A DNA stretch of 64,000 bases from Neobacillus sp. CF12 (GTDB lineage Bacteria; Bacillota; Bacilli; Bacillales; Cytobacillaceae): assembly GCF_030348765.1 (NCBI RefSeq), contig NZ_JAUCEU010000007.1, positions 5,491,501-5,555,500 of the forward strand. Reading direction: 5' to 3'. The notes below the pieces were generated by a model. That model searched no databases. It saw nothing but the letters and a program-made list of their open reading frames with translations, and was not told where the DNA came from. Position 1 is the stretch's first letter. Every line of letters begins with the position of its first letter. The translations under genes and the position numbers were made by a program. Shown piece by piece: positions 45,673-56,881 of the stretch.

Positions 45673-45699
45673 AGAGGAATTTTAGTTGCATTGTCGAAT
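45673..45699 (+). promoter_or_regulatory. Sigma-H promoter of spo0A with overlapping 0A box
   Basis: AGAGGAATT (45673-45681) matches RnAGGAwww and GTCGAAT (45693-45699) matches RnnGAAT, 11 bases apart, exactly the sigma-H consensus. TTGTCGAAT (45691-45699) is also a 0A box. This corresponds to the sporulation promoter Ps. Confidence 0.8.
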
Positions 45700-45781
45700 T
45701 TCTAATTTAGAATAGAATTAAGAGAATAAAGATAAATGATAAATAGAGACATGACCATTTGGATTTGAGGAGGAAATAAAG

Positions 45782-46573
45782 GTGAAAAAGATTAAAGTTT
45801 GTGTCGTAGATGACAATAGGGAATTAGTGGGGTTATTAGAGGACTATATTTCGTCCCAAGATGATATGGAAATTGCAGGAATTGCTCATAATGGTCAAGA
45901 TTGTTTAGAACTTCTTGAATCAACGGATACAGATGTACTCGTTTTAGATATTATCATGCCTCATTTAGATGGTTTAGCGGTTCTAGAACGCTTAAGAGAA
46001 CTGAAAAAAGGTGCAATACCGAATGTTATTATGCTGACTGCATTCGGGCAAGAAGACGTTACAAAAAAGGCAGTAGAGCTTGGTGCATCCTATTTTATTT
46101 TAAAGCCTTTTGACATGGAAAACTTAGGAAATCATATCCGCCAAGTTAGCGGCAAAAGCAGTCAAGTTAGCCGCAAGTCCACAACAGGTAACTATCGTAC
46201 ACATACTGAACATAAACCAAGGAATTTAGATGCAAGTATTACAAGCATTATTCATGAAATTGGTGTTCCAGCACATATCAAAGGGTACCTATATTTACGT
46301 GAAGCGATTTCAATGGTCTACAACGATATTGAATTACTTGGCTCTATTACGAAGGTATTATATCCGGATATTGCAAAAAAATATAACACCACGGCAAGCC
46401 GTGTTGAACGTGCGATCCGTCACGCCATCGAAGTAGCTTGGAGCCGTGGAAACATTGATTCCATTTCCTCTTTATTTGGATATACTGTAAGCATGTCCAA
46501 GGCAAAACCTACAAACTCAGAGTTCATCGCTATGGTTGCCGATAAACTGCGCTTAGAGCATAAGGCCTCTTGA
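45782..46573 (+). CDS. spo0A: Sporulation master regulator Spo0A
   Basis: This 263-residue protein has a receiver domain (D10, D11, phosphoacceptor D56) and the C-terminal Spo0A DNA-binding domain with [19 protein letters not shown]. The start is GTG behind GGAGGAAATAAAG. It receives phosphate from the phosphorelay and commits the cell to sporulation. Its promoter shows sigma-H and 0A boxes. Confidence 0.98.
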   Translation: MKKIKVCVVDDNRELVGLLEDYISSQDDMEIAGIAHNGQDCLELLESTDTDVLVLDIIMPHLDGLAVLERLRELKKGAIPNVIMLTAFGQEDVTKKAVELGASYFILKPFDMENLGNHIRQVSGKSSQVSRKSTTGNYRTHTEHKPRNLDASITSIIHEIGVPAHIKGYLYLREAISMVYNDIELLGSITKVLYPDIAKKYNTTASRVERAIRHAIEVAWSRGNIDSISSLFGYTVSMSKAKPTNSEFIAMVADKLRLEHKAS

Positions 46574-46593
46574 AGAGATCAATAATAGGAAGA

Positions 46594-46628
46594 AAAAGCC
46601 TTCATTTTTTGAATGAAGGCTTTTTTTC
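46594..46628. terminator. Terminator between spo0A and the yycC-like gene
   Basis: AAAAAGCCTTCATT pairs with AATGAAGGCTTTTT. It serves spo0A and probably the convergent small gene. Confidence 0.88.
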
Positions 46629-46762
46629 TACTTTTCTTTTTCTAGTTCCATTAATTTTTGAATAAGTATATGCTGAGGCATATGCATAAGCTGTTCTAAC
46701 GGAACATTTAATTTTTCGGCAAGCTTGATGGCCGTTTCAGGTGATAATTGTAAAGGTTTCAT
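46628..46762 (-). CDS. YycC-like small protein
   Basis: This 44-residue protein begins MKPLQLSPETAIKLAEKLNV and ends QKLMELEKEK. GGAGG lies 9 bases before the ATG on the minus strand. It looks like the YycC family of short Bacillus proteins, a soluble, helical, probably DNA-binding-like fold (SPETAIKLAEKL). Function is unknown. Confidence 0.75.
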   Translation of the reverse strand: MKPLQLSPETAIKLAEKLNVPLEQLMHMPQHILIQKLMELEKEK

Positions 46763-46799
46763 TGTAGATCCTCCATTTATTTAGTAAGGAAGTGATAGT

Positions 46800-47528
46800 A
46801 TGACCCAGATTTTTGCCCACCGAGGATATTCTGCTGCCTATGCAGAAAATACCATGAGTGCTTTTATTGCAGCTGAGAACGCAGGTGCAGATGGCTTAGA
46901 ACTTGATGTCCAATTAACGAAAGATGGTGAAGTGGTTGTCATTCATGATGAAAAGGTTGATCGGACTACAAATGGGAAGGGCTTCGTCAAAGATTTTTTG
47001 TTTAAAGACTTACGGACTTTTAATGCGAATAAAAAAGGTGTTAACAATGAGCCAATTCCATCTTTAATTGAAGTTCTAGAATGGATGCAGTCCAATGACC
47101 TTGTTTGTAACATTGAACTGAAAAACGGAATTATTCCTTACGAAGGAATGGAAGAAAAGGTGATACAACTTGTTCGCAAATTTGGCTTGAGCAATCGGAT
47201 TATTATTTCGTCTTTTAATCATTATAGCATTGTCTTGAGTTATCGATTGGCAACAGAAATTGAGACAGCGCCATTATTTAATGAACGAATTTATATGCCA
47301 TGGGTCTATGCGCAATCCATTCGAGCAAGAGGTATTCATCCAAAATTAGCCTCGATATCGGATAATATAATCATAGGTGCGATGGAGAATGGAATTGAAG
47401 TTAGACCATATACTGTTAATAAAGAGGCGGACATCAAAAGGCTTATGAATATTAACTGTACCGCGCTAATTACTGACGATCCCGTGAAAGCCATTAAAAT
47501 TAGGAAGCAATTTGAAAAGAGACCATGA
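46800..47528 (+). CDS. yqiK: Glycerophosphodiester phosphodiesterase
   Basis: This 242-residue GDPD-fold enzyme has FAHRGYSAAYAENTMSAF (catalytic HRG and the following E/N), ELDVQLTKDGEVVVIHD with metal ligands, and no signal peptide. It splits glycerophosphodiesters to glycerol 3-phosphate. Placement after spo0A matches B. subtilis yqiK. Confidence 0.93.
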   Translation: MTQIFAHRGYSAAYAENTMSAFIAAENAGADGLELDVQLTKDGEVVVIHDEKVDRTTNGKGFVKDFLFKDLRTFNANKKGVNNEPIPSLIEVLEWMQSNDLVCNIELKNGIIPYEGMEEKVIQLVRKFGLSNRIIISSFNHYSIVLSYRLATEIETAPLFNERIYMPWVYAQSIRARGIHPKLASISDNIIIGAMENGIEVRPYTVNKEADIKRLMNINCTALITDDPVKAIKIRKQFEKRP

Positions 47529-47540
47529 TGGCCTCTTTTT
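47516..47540. terminator. Terminator between yqiK and yqzF
   Basis: AAAGAGACCAT pairs with ATGGCCTCTTT (one mismatch), followed by Ts. It overlaps both gene ends. Confidence 0.65.
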
Positions 47541-47778
47541 ATTTTGTATTCTTAAATCGAGCCTGTACCTTATTTCTTTTTCTGTCACGATGAAAAATAA
47601 ATCCGGCAACAAATCCTAACCCACCTAAAAAGAGTACGAGGCCTAAAAGAAATTGCAACCATAAGAAGGGAATAGGGCTTAGGAGAATACCGAATGTCAT
47701 ATCGCGCATTAATTTAATTCCGAACCCAGCTAAAAACCCTGGAATAACTAATATAAGTAGAGCAACTATCCGCTTCAT
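47539..47778 (-). CDS. yqzF: DUF2627 family protein YqzF
   Basis: This 79-residue protein has two membrane segments and a basic C-terminal tail, starting MKRIVALLILVIPGF. Size, topology and place before bkdR match YqzF (DUF2627). Function is unknown. Confidence 0.82.
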   Translation of the reverse strand: MKRIVALLILVIPGFLAGFGIKLMRDMTFGILLSPIPFLWLQFLLGLVLFLGGLGFVAGFIFHRDRKRNKVQARFKNTK

Positions 47779-47968
47779 AATTTAATCCTTCCAATACTTT
47801 AATCAATTTCAAAGAGTGATACCCTCAAGAAAAATATTAGTACAAAGATAAAATTTGTCAAGGTAACTAAAAAAATATAAAATAGATAATGAAAAATATT
47901 GCATGTTTTTGGTGATAATAGTGTGAAAAAAATTTCTGTTTTTTCAATATTTTAAAGGGGCTCAAAAA

Positions 47969-50044
47969 ATGCAGAATGTCATGATTGTGGGTGCCGGAAA
48001 AGGCGGTACAGCGATTCTTAAGTTGCTTACTGAAACAGAGGTTCTTCATGTTAAGGTTGTGATTGACAGAAACTTAGATGCACCGGGTGTCATTTTAGCA
48101 CAGACAGAAGGAATTAAAACCGGTACTGATTGGAAGCCATTTTTAAGTGAAAATATCGATATTATCATTGAAGTTACTGGTGATGAACAGGTGTTTCAAG
48201 AATTAAGAAACAGCAAAGACAAGAAAACTGTACTAATACCTGGAAGTGTTGCCTTTCTTCTTGCAAGGCTCCTTGAGGAAAAAGAAGAATTCATTGTTAA
48301 ATACCAAAATGCCTCACATCAACAGGAACTAATTTTTAATGCAACAAATGATGGAATGTTGGTTATAGATGCAAAAGGCTCTATTAGTTTATTTAATCGT
48401 CGTGCAGAAGAAATGACAGGGGTTCATCGTGACCAAGCAATTGGGAGATATGTGGTTGAAGTGATACCTGAAAGCAGACTTCCTCAAATCCTAGAAACTA
48501 GGAGAATAGAGACAAACCAAGAAATGGTTTTAGGGAATGGTCGAAAAATTATTACCACACGTATTCCTATAATCGAAGAAAATGGAACATTAATTGGAGC
48601 TTTTGCTGTTTTTAAAGATATCACTGAAGTGGTGAATCTTGCTGAGGAAATAACCGATTTAAAAGAAATTCAAACGATGCTTCAAGCAATCATACATTCT
48701 AGTGATGATGCCATTTCAGTAGTAGATGAAAACGGAAGAGGTATCCTCATTAATCCGGCCTATTCCCGGCTTACTGGCCTTACACAAGAGCAGGTTATTG
48801 GACAACCAGCAACAGCTGATATCTCTGAAGGTGAAAGTATGCATATGAAGGTACTTCAAACTAGGAGAGCAGTCCGTGGAGTACCGATGAGAGTAGGAGC
48901 GAATAAACGGGAAGTCATCGTTAATGTAGCCCCAATTATTGTAAAAGGGAAATTAAAAGGTAGTGTTGGGGTTATTCATGATATGTCCGAGATAAAGACC
49001 TTAAACAGAGAATTAAACCGGGCAAGGCAAATCATCCGTACACTTGAAGCGAAATATACCTTTGAGGATATTATCGGCAGTTCGGAGGAAATGACGCTTG
49101 CGATTGAGCAGGCTAAGTTAGGCGCAAAAACACCAGCAACTGTTCTTTTGCGTGGGGAATCGGGCACTGGCAAAGAATTGTTTGCACATGCCATACATAA
49201 TGCAAGTGACCGAAAATACAATAAATTTGTTCGTGTAAATTGCGCTGCAATATCTGAGTCGCTTCTAGAAAGTGAATTATTTGGGTACGAAGAGGGAGCT
49301 TTTTCTGGGGCGAAACGGGGAGGCAAAAGCGGCTACTTTGAAGAGGCCAATAACGGAAGTATTTTTCTTGATGAAATTGGCGAACTATCAGCCAATACAC
49401 AGGCAAAACTGCTAAGGGTTCTTCAAGAAAATGAAATCACTCGAGTGGGTGGGACAAAGCCGATTTCGATAAATGTTAGAATCATTGCTGCAACCCATGT
49501 GAATCTTGAAAAAGGAATTGCAAAAGGTTCTTTTAGGGAAGACTTATACTACCGTTTAAATCGTATGCCAATACATATACCTCCTTTGAGGAATCGAAAA
49601 GAAGAGATTCCTGTTTTATGTGAAAGGCTAATTCAAAAAATTAATCGTGATTACGGCAGAAATGTAGAGGGTGTTACCCAAACCGCAATACATAAATTAA
49701 TGCATTATGATTGGCCTGGAAATGTACGGGAACTCGAGAATATTTTGGGCAGGGCGATGATCTTCATGAATTATAACGAAACATTCATTAATATACATCA
49801 CCTCCCTGATCTAAGACCAACAAAAACAGACAATGAACCACGAATTGTTGTTCATAATCAAATAGTTCAGCAAGATCGTTCCTTATCCGAGATGATTGAA
49901 GAGTATGAAGTTGAGATTATCCAGCAAACACTTAACAACTTAAACGGTAATAAAACGGCAACTGCTAAAGCGCTAGGACTATCAGTAAGAAACCTTTATT
50001 ATAAGCTAGAAAAATACAAACTTGAAAATAATAGCATGCAGTAA
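47969..50044 (+). CDS. bkdR: Sigma-54-dependent activator BkdR
   Basis: This 691-residue enhancer-binding protein starts with a Rossmann-like segment ([12 protein letters not shown]), followed by two PAS domains (about 115-345), the AAA+ domain with Walker A GESGTGKE (about 397-404) and sigma-54 contact loop GAFSGA (Ser in place of the usual Thr of GAFTGA), and a C-terminal Fis-type helix-turn-helix ([18 protein letters not shown]). AAAGGGG lies before the ATG. It activates the bkd operon that follows, through the -24/-12 promoter at 50109. Confidence 0.95.
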   Translation: MQNVMIVGAGKGGTAILKLLTETEVLHVKVVIDRNLDAPGVILAQTEGIKTGTDWKPFLSENIDIIIEVTGDEQVFQELRNSKDKKTVLIPGSVAFLLARLLEEKEEFIVKYQNASHQQELIFNATNDGMLVIDAKGSISLFNRRAEEMTGVHRDQAIGRYVVEVIPESRLPQILETRRIETNQEMVLGNGRKIITTRIPIIEENGTLIGAFAVFKDITEVVNLAEEITDLKEIQTMLQAIIHSSDDAISVVDENGRGILINPAYSRLTGLTQEQVIGQPATADISEGESMHMKVLQTRRAVRGVPMRVGANKREVIVNVAPIIVKGKLKGSVGVIHDMSEIKTLNRELNRARQIIRTLEAKYTFEDIIGSSEEMTLAIEQAKLGAKTPATVLLRGESGTGKELFAHAIHNASDRKYNKFVRVNCAAISESLLESELFGYEEGAFSGAKRGGKSGYFEEANNGSIFLDEIGELSANTQAKLLRVLQENEITRVGGTKPISINVRIIAATHVNLEKGIAKGSFREDLYYRLNRMPIHIPPLRNRKEEIPVLCERLIQKINRDYGRNVEGVTQTAIHKLMHYDWPGNVRELENILGRAMIFMNYNETFINIHHLPDLRPTKTDNEPRIVVHNQIVQQDRSLSEMIEEYEVEIIQQTLNNLNGNKTATAKALGLSVRNLYYKLEKYKLENNSMQ

Positions 50045-50108
50045 TTTTCATAGTAAGAAAAAAACTGCACTAATTATTCCTGGTGTAAAGCGTTTTCATT
50101 AAATTTAA

Positions 50109-50127
50109 CTTGGCACGAATATTGCAT
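50109..50127 (+). promoter_or_regulatory. Sigma-54 (-24/-12) promoter of the bkd operon
   Basis: CTTGGCACGAATATTGCAT has GG at -24 and GC at -12 with canonical spacing and matches YTGGCACG-N4-TTGCW. It lies 47 bases before ptb and just after bkdR. Confidence 0.93.
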
Positions 50128-50173
50128 ATTACTATTATGGAGTTGCAGCTGAAGAGAAAGGGTTGATGACAAC

Positions 50174-51082
50174 TTGTTGCTTGAATCACTGATTGACAAA
50201 GCAACCCAACTTGAGGGTAACACGGTAGCAGTTGCTGTGGCAGAAGATGAAGAAGTACTTGAGGCAGTAATCGAAGCGTTAAACCGTAACCTCGCGGATT
50301 TTATATTATTTGGTGATAAAGAAAAAATTAATACCATATTGAATCTTAATCATCTGGATTCAAAAAAATGGAGCAAAAAACTAAGTGTTGTTCATGCTGA
50401 TTCGAATGCTTTAGCTGCAGAACTAGCTGTAAGGGCTGTATCCAATAAGGAAGCCACTGTCCTCATGAAAGGGAATATCCCTACAAGTGTCCTTTTAAAG
50501 GCAGTCTTGAATAAGGAATTTGGACTAAGAACGGGAAATGTGTTATCACACGCAGCTGTTTTTGAAGTTCCAGATTTTGACCGGTTTATTATTGTTACGG
50601 ATGCGGGGATGAATATTTCACCTGATTTAGAGCAAAAGGCACAAATTGTTAAGAATGCTGCAACACTGGCTAGGGCAATTGGAATAGAATATCCTAAAGT
50701 TGCACCAATTGCAGCCGTAGAAGTAGTAAATCCAGTTATGCAAGCAACTGTTGATGCTGCTGCATTAAGCATGATGAATAAACGCGGCCAAATTACAGGT
50801 TGTATTGTAGATGGTCCGTTAGCATTAGATAATGCCGTTTCTGCTTTGGCTGCTGAACACAAAGGGATTCATAGTGAAGTAGCGGGAAGAGCTGATATTC
50901 TATTAGTTCCCACCATTGAAGTTGGAAACGTCTTATATAAGTCATTAATTTATTTTGCAAAAGCAAAAGTCGGAGCTGTTATTGCAGGTGCAAAGGCTCC
51001 AATCGTATTAACCTCTAGGGCGGATTCGGCAGAAAGTAAGTTATATTCACTTGCACTGGCCATCTGCTCTGTAACTAAATAG
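50174..51082 (+). CDS. ptb: Phosphate butyryltransferase
   Basis: This 302-residue protein of the phosphate acetyl/butyryltransferase family contains ADVLMKGN-like TVLMKGNIPTSVLLKAVLNKE and GCIVDGPLALDNAVS. It converts branched acyl-CoA to acyl phosphate. The start is TTG, with AAAGGG about 13 bases upstream. First gene of the bkd operon. Confidence 0.95.
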   Translation: MLLESLIDKATQLEGNTVAVAVAEDEEVLEAVIEALNRNLADFILFGDKEKINTILNLNHLDSKKWSKKLSVVHADSNALAAELAVRAVSNKEATVLMKGNIPTSVLLKAVLNKEFGLRTGNVLSHAAVFEVPDFDRFIIVTDAGMNISPDLEQKAQIVKNAATLARAIGIEYPKVAPIAAVEVVNPVMQATVDAAALSMMNKRGQITGCIVDGPLALDNAVSALAAEHKGIHSEVAGRADILLVPTIEVGNVLYKSLIYFAKAKVGAVIAGAKAPIVLTSRADSAESKLYSLALAICSVTK

Positions 51083-51121
51083 ATTTTTTCGGTAGCTTTC
51101 AAATTAGAGGAGGATGTTAAC

Positions 51122-52216
51122 ATGGAAATTTTTAAGTACTTAGAACAATATGATTATGAGCAGGTTGTATTTTGCCAGGATAAACAATCTGGATTAAAGG
51201 CAATTATTGCGATACATGATACCACATTGGGCCCAGCATTGGGAGGAACACGTATGTGGACATACGAATCAGAAGCAGCAGCAATTGAAGATGCGCTAAG
51301 ATTAGCAAAAGGAATGACCTACAAAAATGCAGCAGCAGGATTAAACCTAGGCGGAGGAAAAACAGTAATTATTGGTGACCCTCGTAAAGATAAGAGTGAA
51401 GAATTGTTCCGTGCATTTGGACGTTATATTCAAGGGCTAAATGGTAGATATATTACCGCGGAGGATGTTGGTACAACAGTTGCGGATATGGATTTAATCC
51501 ATGAAGAAACAGACTATGTAACTGGTATTTCCCCTGCATTCGGTTCATCTGGTAATCCTTCACCTGTAACAGCATATGGTGTGTACGTGGGAATGAAAGC
51601 TGCTGCAAAAGAGGCATTCGGTTCTGATTCCCTTGAAGGTAAAGTCGTTGCGATTCAAGGCGTTGGGAATGTCGCTTATACACTTTGTCAATACTTGCAT
51701 AAAGAGGGTGCACAATTAATTGTTACGGACATTAACAAGGAAGCTGTTCAGCGGGCAGTAGAGGATTTTGGGGCACGTGCGGTAGATCCAAATGAGATTT
51801 ATAGTGTTGAATGTGATATTTATGCTCCTTGTGCCCTTGGTGCCACAATTAATGATGATACAATTCCACAACTTAAGGCAAAGGTCATCGCGGGTTCTGC
51901 AAATAACCAATTAAAAGATACACGTCACGGTGACATTATCCATGAAATGGGTATCGTTTATGCACCTGATTATGTAATAAATGCTGGCGGTGTAATTAAC
52001 GTGGCAGATGAACTTTATGGATACAACCATGAAAGGGCAATGAAAAAGGTTGATCAAATATATGCAAGCATCGAAAAGGTAATTGCTATTTCCAAGCGTG
52101 ATGGCATTCCTACCTATGTGGCAGCAGACAGAATGGCTGAAGAAAGAATTGAGAAAATGCGTAATTCCCGCAGTCAATTCCTACAAAATGGTCATCATAT
52201 CTTAAGTCGTCGCTAG
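51122..52216 (+). CDS. bcd: Leucine / branched-chain amino acid dehydrogenase
   Basis: This 364-residue NAD-dependent dehydrogenase has catalytic lysine in LGGGKTVI and Rossmann motif [12 protein letters not shown]. It deaminates Leu, Ile and Val to branched-chain 2-keto acids for the Bkd complex. AGAGGAGG precedes the ATG. Confidence 0.96.
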   Translation: MEIFKYLEQYDYEQVVFCQDKQSGLKAIIAIHDTTLGPALGGTRMWTYESEAAAIEDALRLAKGMTYKNAAAGLNLGGGKTVIIGDPRKDKSEELFRAFGRYIQGLNGRYITAEDVGTTVADMDLIHEETDYVTGISPAFGSSGNPSPVTAYGVYVGMKAAAKEAFGSDSLEGKVVAIQGVGNVAYTLCQYLHKEGAQLIVTDINKEAVQRAVEDFGARAVDPNEIYSVECDIYAPCALGATINDDTIPQLKAKVIAGSANNQLKDTRHGDIIHEMGIVYAPDYVINAGGVINVADELYGYNHERAMKKVDQIYASIEKVIAISKRDGIPTYVAADRMAEERIEKMRNSRSQFLQNGHHILSRR

Positions 52217-52306
52217 AGAGAAAATAAGCAGGACTGAACGCTGGATGAGTAATTCAGCGTCTTTCCCTTTACTAATGTGAAATGTAAAAAATGGAGGTCA
52301 AATACG

Positions 52307-53410
52307 TTGCCTGATACTAAATATCGAATGCTCGTCATCAACCCAGGTTCCACTTCAACTAAGATTGGTGTCTTCGATAATGAAATTTCCATTTTAGAAA
52401 AAACAATCCGTCATGATTCAGAAATAATTAATTCATTTGCCAATATTATTGATCAATATGAATTTAGAAAGAATACGATCTTGGATACACTGGATAATGA
52501 AGGAATCAATATATCCAAACTGAGTGCTGTTTGTGGACGTGGGGGGCTCTTGAGGCCTATTGAAGGTGGAACCTATGGCGTCAATGAAACGATGCTTGAA
52601 GATTTGCGGACCGGTTTTGCTGGCCAGCATGCTTCAAATCTTGGTGGTATTATTGCCTATGAAATAGCTGATGGTTTAAATATTCCGTCCTTTATTGTCG
52701 ATCCCGTTGTCGTAGATGAACTTGAACCGATTGCAAGAATTTCTGGTTTTTCTTTAATTGAAAGAGTGAGTATTTTTCATGCATTAAATCAAAAAGCTGT
52801 AGCAAGAAGAGTTGCAAAAGAATTAGGGAAAAAATATACCGATTTAAATTTAATCGTTACACATATGGGTGGCGGTATTACGGTTGGGGTACATAAGCAA
52901 GGAAAAGTCATTGATGTAAACAATGGCCTCCATGGTGATGGTCCTTTTAGTCCTGAACGTGCAGGAACAGTTCCTGCAGGTGATTTAGTAGCACTATGCT
53001 ATTCAGGTCAATACTATCGCGATGAAATCATGAAGAAACTTGTCGGTCAAGGTGGTCTTGTCGGCTACCTTGGAACAAATGATGCAGTCGAAGTGGAAAG
53101 AAGAATCGAAGCTGGTGATGAACAAGCAACGCTTATTTATGAAGCAATGGCCTACCAGGTAGCTAAGGAGATAGGAGCAGCCAGTGCAGTATTAGCAGGA
53201 AAAGTAGATGCTATTGTGCTTACGGGCGGTCTTGCTTATGGTAAAGGTTTTGTTAAATCCATCACAGATAGGATAAATTGGATAGCCGATATCATTGTCC
53301 ATCCAGGTGAGAATGAACTTCAAGCATTAGCTGAAGGTGCATTAAGAGTTTTACGTGGAGAGGAAAAAGTAAAAGAATATCCGGGTACCTTCAAAACAGC
53401 AAAAATTTAA
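52307..53410 (+). CDS. buk: Butyrate kinase
   Basis: This 367-residue acetokinase-family protein has [27 protein letters not shown] and LTGGLAYG. It turns acyl phosphate into acid and ATP. TTG 52307 has GGAGGTC 8 bases before it, and earlier in-frame starts lack a site. A small hairpin (52238-52260) sits between bcd and buk. Confidence 0.95.
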   Translation: MPDTKYRMLVINPGSTSTKIGVFDNEISILEKTIRHDSEIINSFANIIDQYEFRKNTILDTLDNEGINISKLSAVCGRGGLLRPIEGGTYGVNETMLEDLRTGFAGQHASNLGGIIAYEIADGLNIPSFIVDPVVVDELEPIARISGFSLIERVSIFHALNQKAVARRVAKELGKKYTDLNLIVTHMGGGITVGVHKQGKVIDVNNGLHGDGPFSPERAGTVPAGDLVALCYSGQYYRDEIMKKLVGQGGLVGYLGTNDAVEVERRIEAGDEQATLIYEAMAYQVAKEIGAASAVLAGKVDAIVLTGGLAYGKGFVKSITDRINWIADIIVHPGENELQALAEGALRVLRGEEKVKEYPGTFKTAKI

Positions 53411-53429
53411 CAATTGGGGAGGAAATACA

Positions 53430-54851
53430 GTGTCACAAGAATACGATTTAGTCATTCTTGGCGGTGGTACTGGCGGATATGTGGCCGCCATTCGTGCCTC
53501 TCAGCTGGGCTTAAAAACAGCAATCGTTGAAAAAGGGAAACTTGGAGGAACCTGTCTTCATAAAGGCTGTATACCAAGTAAGGCACTTCTCAGAAGTGCT
53601 GAGGTTTATGCGACAGCAAAGCACAGTGAAGATTTTGGTGTTATTACGAGTGAAGTATCCTTTAACTTTGTTAAAGTTCAGGAGAGAAAAAATAAAATCA
53701 TCGATCAACTTCATAAAGGTGTACAACATCTCATGAAGCAAGGAAAAATAGATGTTTATGAAGGTTTAGGCAGAATTTTAGGACCGTCCATTTTTTCACC
53801 GATGCCAGGGACTATTTCAGTTGAAATGAATAATGGTGAAGAAAATGAAATGCTTATTCCAAAAAACGTTGTGGTTGCGACGGGTTCAAGACCAAGAACT
53901 CTTCCAGGACTTGAAATAGATGGTGAGTTTGTGATTACCTCTGATGAAGCTTTGGAACTTGAAACTCTGCCAACTTCGATCATTATTGTTGGCGGTGGAG
54001 TCATTGGAATTGAGTGGGCGTCTATGCTGTCTGATTTTGGGGTTGAAGTAACCGTGATCGAGTATGCGAACACCATTATTCCAACAGAGGATAAAGAGAT
54101 TTCTAAAGAAATGCAGCGCCTTATGAAGAAAAAGGGTATCAAGCTTGTTACAGGAGCTAAAGTCCTTCCTGAAACACTAGTTAAGAGTGATGGCGTTACG
54201 ATTTCAGCAGAAGTGAAGTCTGGCGTGAAAGAATTTAAAGCAGAAAAACTCCTTGTATCTGTTGGACGTCAGGCAAATGTCGAAGGAATTGGATTGGAAA
54301 ATACAGAAATCCAAGTAGAAAAAGGTTTTATCGTTACGAATGAATTTTATCAAACAAAAGAATCACATATTTACGCTATTGGTGATGTCATTGGGGGACT
54401 TCAGTTGGCGCATGTTGCCTCCCACGAAGGTATTATTGCAGTTGAACATATTGCTAGAAAAGATCCTTCCGAACTTAATTACAATTTAGTATCTAGATGT
54501 ATTTATAGCAATCCAGAGGTTTCAAGCGTTGGAATAACGGAAGAACAGGCAATTGAAAAGGGCCATAAAGTAAAAGTAGGTAAGTTTTCATTCCGAGCAA
54601 TTGGGAAGGCACTTGTTTTTGGAGAATCCGATGGTTTTGTCAAGATTGTTGCTGATGAAGAGACCAATGATATTCTAGGGGTGCATATGATTGGTCCGCA
54701 TGTTACTGACATGATTACAGAAGCAGGATTGGCAATGGTATTGGATGCTACTCCATGGGAAATCGCTCATACGATCCATCCGCATCCAACTTTGTCAGAA
54801 GCCATTGGGGAAGCTGCGCTAGCAGTTGATGGAAGAGCAATCCATTCTTAA
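53430..54851 (+). CDS. lpdV: Dihydrolipoamide dehydrogenase of the Bkd complex (E3)
   Basis: This 473-residue flavoprotein has FAD motif ILGGGTGGYVAAIRA, redox disulfide GGTCLHKGCIPSK, NAD motif VGGGVIGIEWASM and the C-terminal HPHPTLSE with active-site His. The start is GTG behind GGGGAGG. It reoxidises lipoamide on BkdB. Confidence 0.97.
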   Translation: MSQEYDLVILGGGTGGYVAAIRASQLGLKTAIVEKGKLGGTCLHKGCIPSKALLRSAEVYATAKHSEDFGVITSEVSFNFVKVQERKNKIIDQLHKGVQHLMKQGKIDVYEGLGRILGPSIFSPMPGTISVEMNNGEENEMLIPKNVVVATGSRPRTLPGLEIDGEFVITSDEALELETLPTSIIIVGGGVIGIEWASMLSDFGVEVTVIEYANTIIPTEDKEISKEMQRLMKKKGIKLVTGAKVLPETLVKSDGVTISAEVKSGVKEFKAEKLLVSVGRQANVEGIGLENTEIQVEKGFIVTNEFYQTKESHIYAIGDVIGGLQLAHVASHEGIIAVEHIARKDPSELNYNLVSRCIYSNPEVSSVGITEEQAIEKGHKVKVGKFSFRAIGKALVFGESDGFVKIVADEETNDILGVHMIGPHVTDMITEAGLAMVLDATPWEIAHTIHPHPTLSEAIGEAALAVDGRAIHS

Positions 54852-54887
54852 GGGGATTTTGGAATGAACAAACGGGGGGTTTAAAAA

Positions 54888-55883
54888 ATGGCTGAAAATC
54901 GTCATCATGCATTAGGGTTAAGTGATGAAAAGGTTTTAGAAATGTATGAAATTATGCTTTTAGCACGTCGGATAGATGAACGGATGTGGTTATTAAATCG
55001 TGCTGGTAAAATTCCATTTGTAATATCCTGTCAAGGACAAGAAGCTGCACAAGTAGGGGCTGCGTTTGCACTGGATACAGAGAAGGATTACGTTCTTCCA
55101 TATTATCGTGACATGGGGGTTGTTTTAACATTCGGAATGACACCAAAGGAACTTATGCTTTCTGGTTTTGCAAAAGAGGAAGATCCAAACTCTGGCGGAA
55201 GACAAATGCCTGGTCACTTTGGGCAAAAGAGAAATCGAATTGTTACCGGGTCATCACCAGTAACAACTCAAGTTCCACATGCTGTAGGTGTAGCACTAGC
55301 AGGGAAAATGGAAAAAAAGGATCTTGTGACTTTTGTAACCTTTGGTGAAGGGTCTTCAAACCAAGGAGATTTCCACGAAGGTGCAAACTTTGCTGGAGTT
55401 CATAAATTGCCAGTCATTTTCATGTGTGAAAATAATAAATATGCGATTTCTGTTCCTATTGAGAAACAATTGGGCTGTGAAAAAGTTTCTGACCGCGCAA
55501 TTGGGTACGGAATGCCAGGTTTTACTGTTGATGGGAATGATCCATTAGAAGTCTATAAAGTGGTAAAGGAAGCTGCAGAACGTGGACGCAGGGGTGAAGG
55601 TCCTTCCTTAATTGAAACCATTTCATATCGACTTACACCACACTCTTCTGATGATGATGACCGTTCCTACCGTGCCCCTGATGAAGTGGCGAAAGCGAAA
55701 ACGAAGGATCCAATCATTACCTTTGGTGCCTATTTAAAAGAAACAGGCGTAATGAATGATGAGTCGGAAAAAGAAATCAACGAACGTGTGATGAAACAAG
55801 TGAATGAAGCCACTGATTATGCAGAGAATGCACCGTATGCAGCACCTGAACACGCGCTGAAATACGTTTATGCGGATAAGTAA
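54888..55883 (+). CDS. bkdAA: Branched-chain keto acid dehydrogenase E1 alpha
   Basis: This 331-residue thiamine diphosphate subunit has GEGSSNQGDFHEGANFAG (ThDP motif) and TYRLTPHSSDDDD-like phosphorylation-loop region. It decarboxylates branched 2-keto acids together with BkdAB, giving CoA primers for branched fatty acids. Confidence 0.96.
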   Translation: MAENRHHALGLSDEKVLEMYEIMLLARRIDERMWLLNRAGKIPFVISCQGQEAAQVGAAFALDTEKDYVLPYYRDMGVVLTFGMTPKELMLSGFAKEEDPNSGGRQMPGHFGQKRNRIVTGSSPVTTQVPHAVGVALAGKMEKKDLVTFVTFGEGSSNQGDFHEGANFAGVHKLPVIFMCENNKYAISVPIEKQLGCEKVSDRAIGYGMPGFTVDGNDPLEVYKVVKEAAERGRRGEGPSLIETISYRLTPHSSDDDDRSYRAPDEVAKAKTKDPIITFGAYLKETGVMNDESEKEINERVMKQVNEATDYAENAPYAAPEHALKYVYADK

Positions 55884-55895
55884 GGGGGATGTAAC

Positions 55896-56879
55896 ATGGC
55901 AGTAATTTCATATATAGATGCGGTCACAATGGCCATTCGAGAAGAAATGGAAAGAGATCCAAAGGTTTTTGTTCTTGGTGAAGACGTTGGGGTAAAAGGC
56001 GGAGTATTTAAGGCAACTCAAGGCTTATATGAACAATTTGGAGAAGAGCGTGTGATTGACACACCACTAGCTGAATCTGCGATAGCCGGGGTAGGAATTG
56101 GTGCAGCGATGTACGGAATGAGACCCATTGCAGAAATGCAATTTGCTGATTTTATTATGCCTGCTGTGAACCAAATTATTTCAGAGGCCGCAAAGATTCG
56201 TTATCGTTCAAATAACGACTGGAACTGTCCAATGGTCATTCGTGCACCATATGGTGGTGGAGTTCACGGTGCACTTTACCATTCACAATCTGTTGAAGCG
56301 GTGTTTGCGAATACTCCAGGCTTGAAAATTGTTATGCCTTCAACTCCATACGATGTTAAGGGCCTATTAAAAGCTGCTATTCGTGATAATGATCCAGTTT
56401 TATTCTTCGAGCATAAGCGGGCATACCGTCTAATTAAAGGAGAAGTGCCAACTGATGATTACACCTTGCCAATTGGAAAAGCAGATGTGAAGCGTGAAGG
56501 TGAAGACATTACGGTTATCACTTATGGGCTATGTGTTCATTTTGCCCTTCAGGCTGCCGAAAAATTAGCTAAGGATGGAATCTCCACTCATATTCTTGAT
56601 CTAAGAACGGTTTATCCTTTAGATAAAGAGGCAATCATTGAAGCTGCTTCTAAAACTGGTAAAGTATTACTTGTTACCGAGGATAATAAAGAAGGCAGTA
56701 TTATTAGTGAAGTATCTGCTATCATAGCCGAAAATTGTTTGTTTGAATTAGACGCTCCAATTATGCGCTTAGCTGGTCCAGATGTCCCAGCGATGCCATA
56801 TGCTCCGACAATGGAGAAGTTCTTTATGGTTAATCCTGATAAAGTTGAAAAAGCAATGCGAGAATTAGCGGAATATTAA
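55896..56879 (+). CDS. bkdAB: Branched-chain keto acid dehydrogenase E1 beta
   Basis: This 327-residue transketolase-like beta subunit has GEDVGVKGGVFKAT, ADFIMPAVNQI and RAPYGGGVHGALYHSQS. It starts 12 bases after bkdAA. The operon continues through a hairpin repeat to bkdB. Confidence 0.96.
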   Translation: MAVISYIDAVTMAIREEMERDPKVFVLGEDVGVKGGVFKATQGLYEQFGEERVIDTPLAESAIAGVGIGAAMYGMRPIAEMQFADFIMPAVNQIISEAAKIRYRSNNDWNCPMVIRAPYGGGVHGALYHSQSVEAVFANTPGLKIVMPSTPYDVKGLLKAAIRDNDPVLFFEHKRAYRLIKGEVPTDDYTLPIGKADVKREGEDITVITYGLCVHFALQAAEKLAKDGISTHILDLRTVYPLDKEAIIEAASKTGKVLLVTEDNKEGSIISEVSAIIAENCLFELDAPIMRLAGPDVPAMPYAPTMEKFFMVNPDKVEKAMRELAEY

Positions 56880-56881
56880 AA

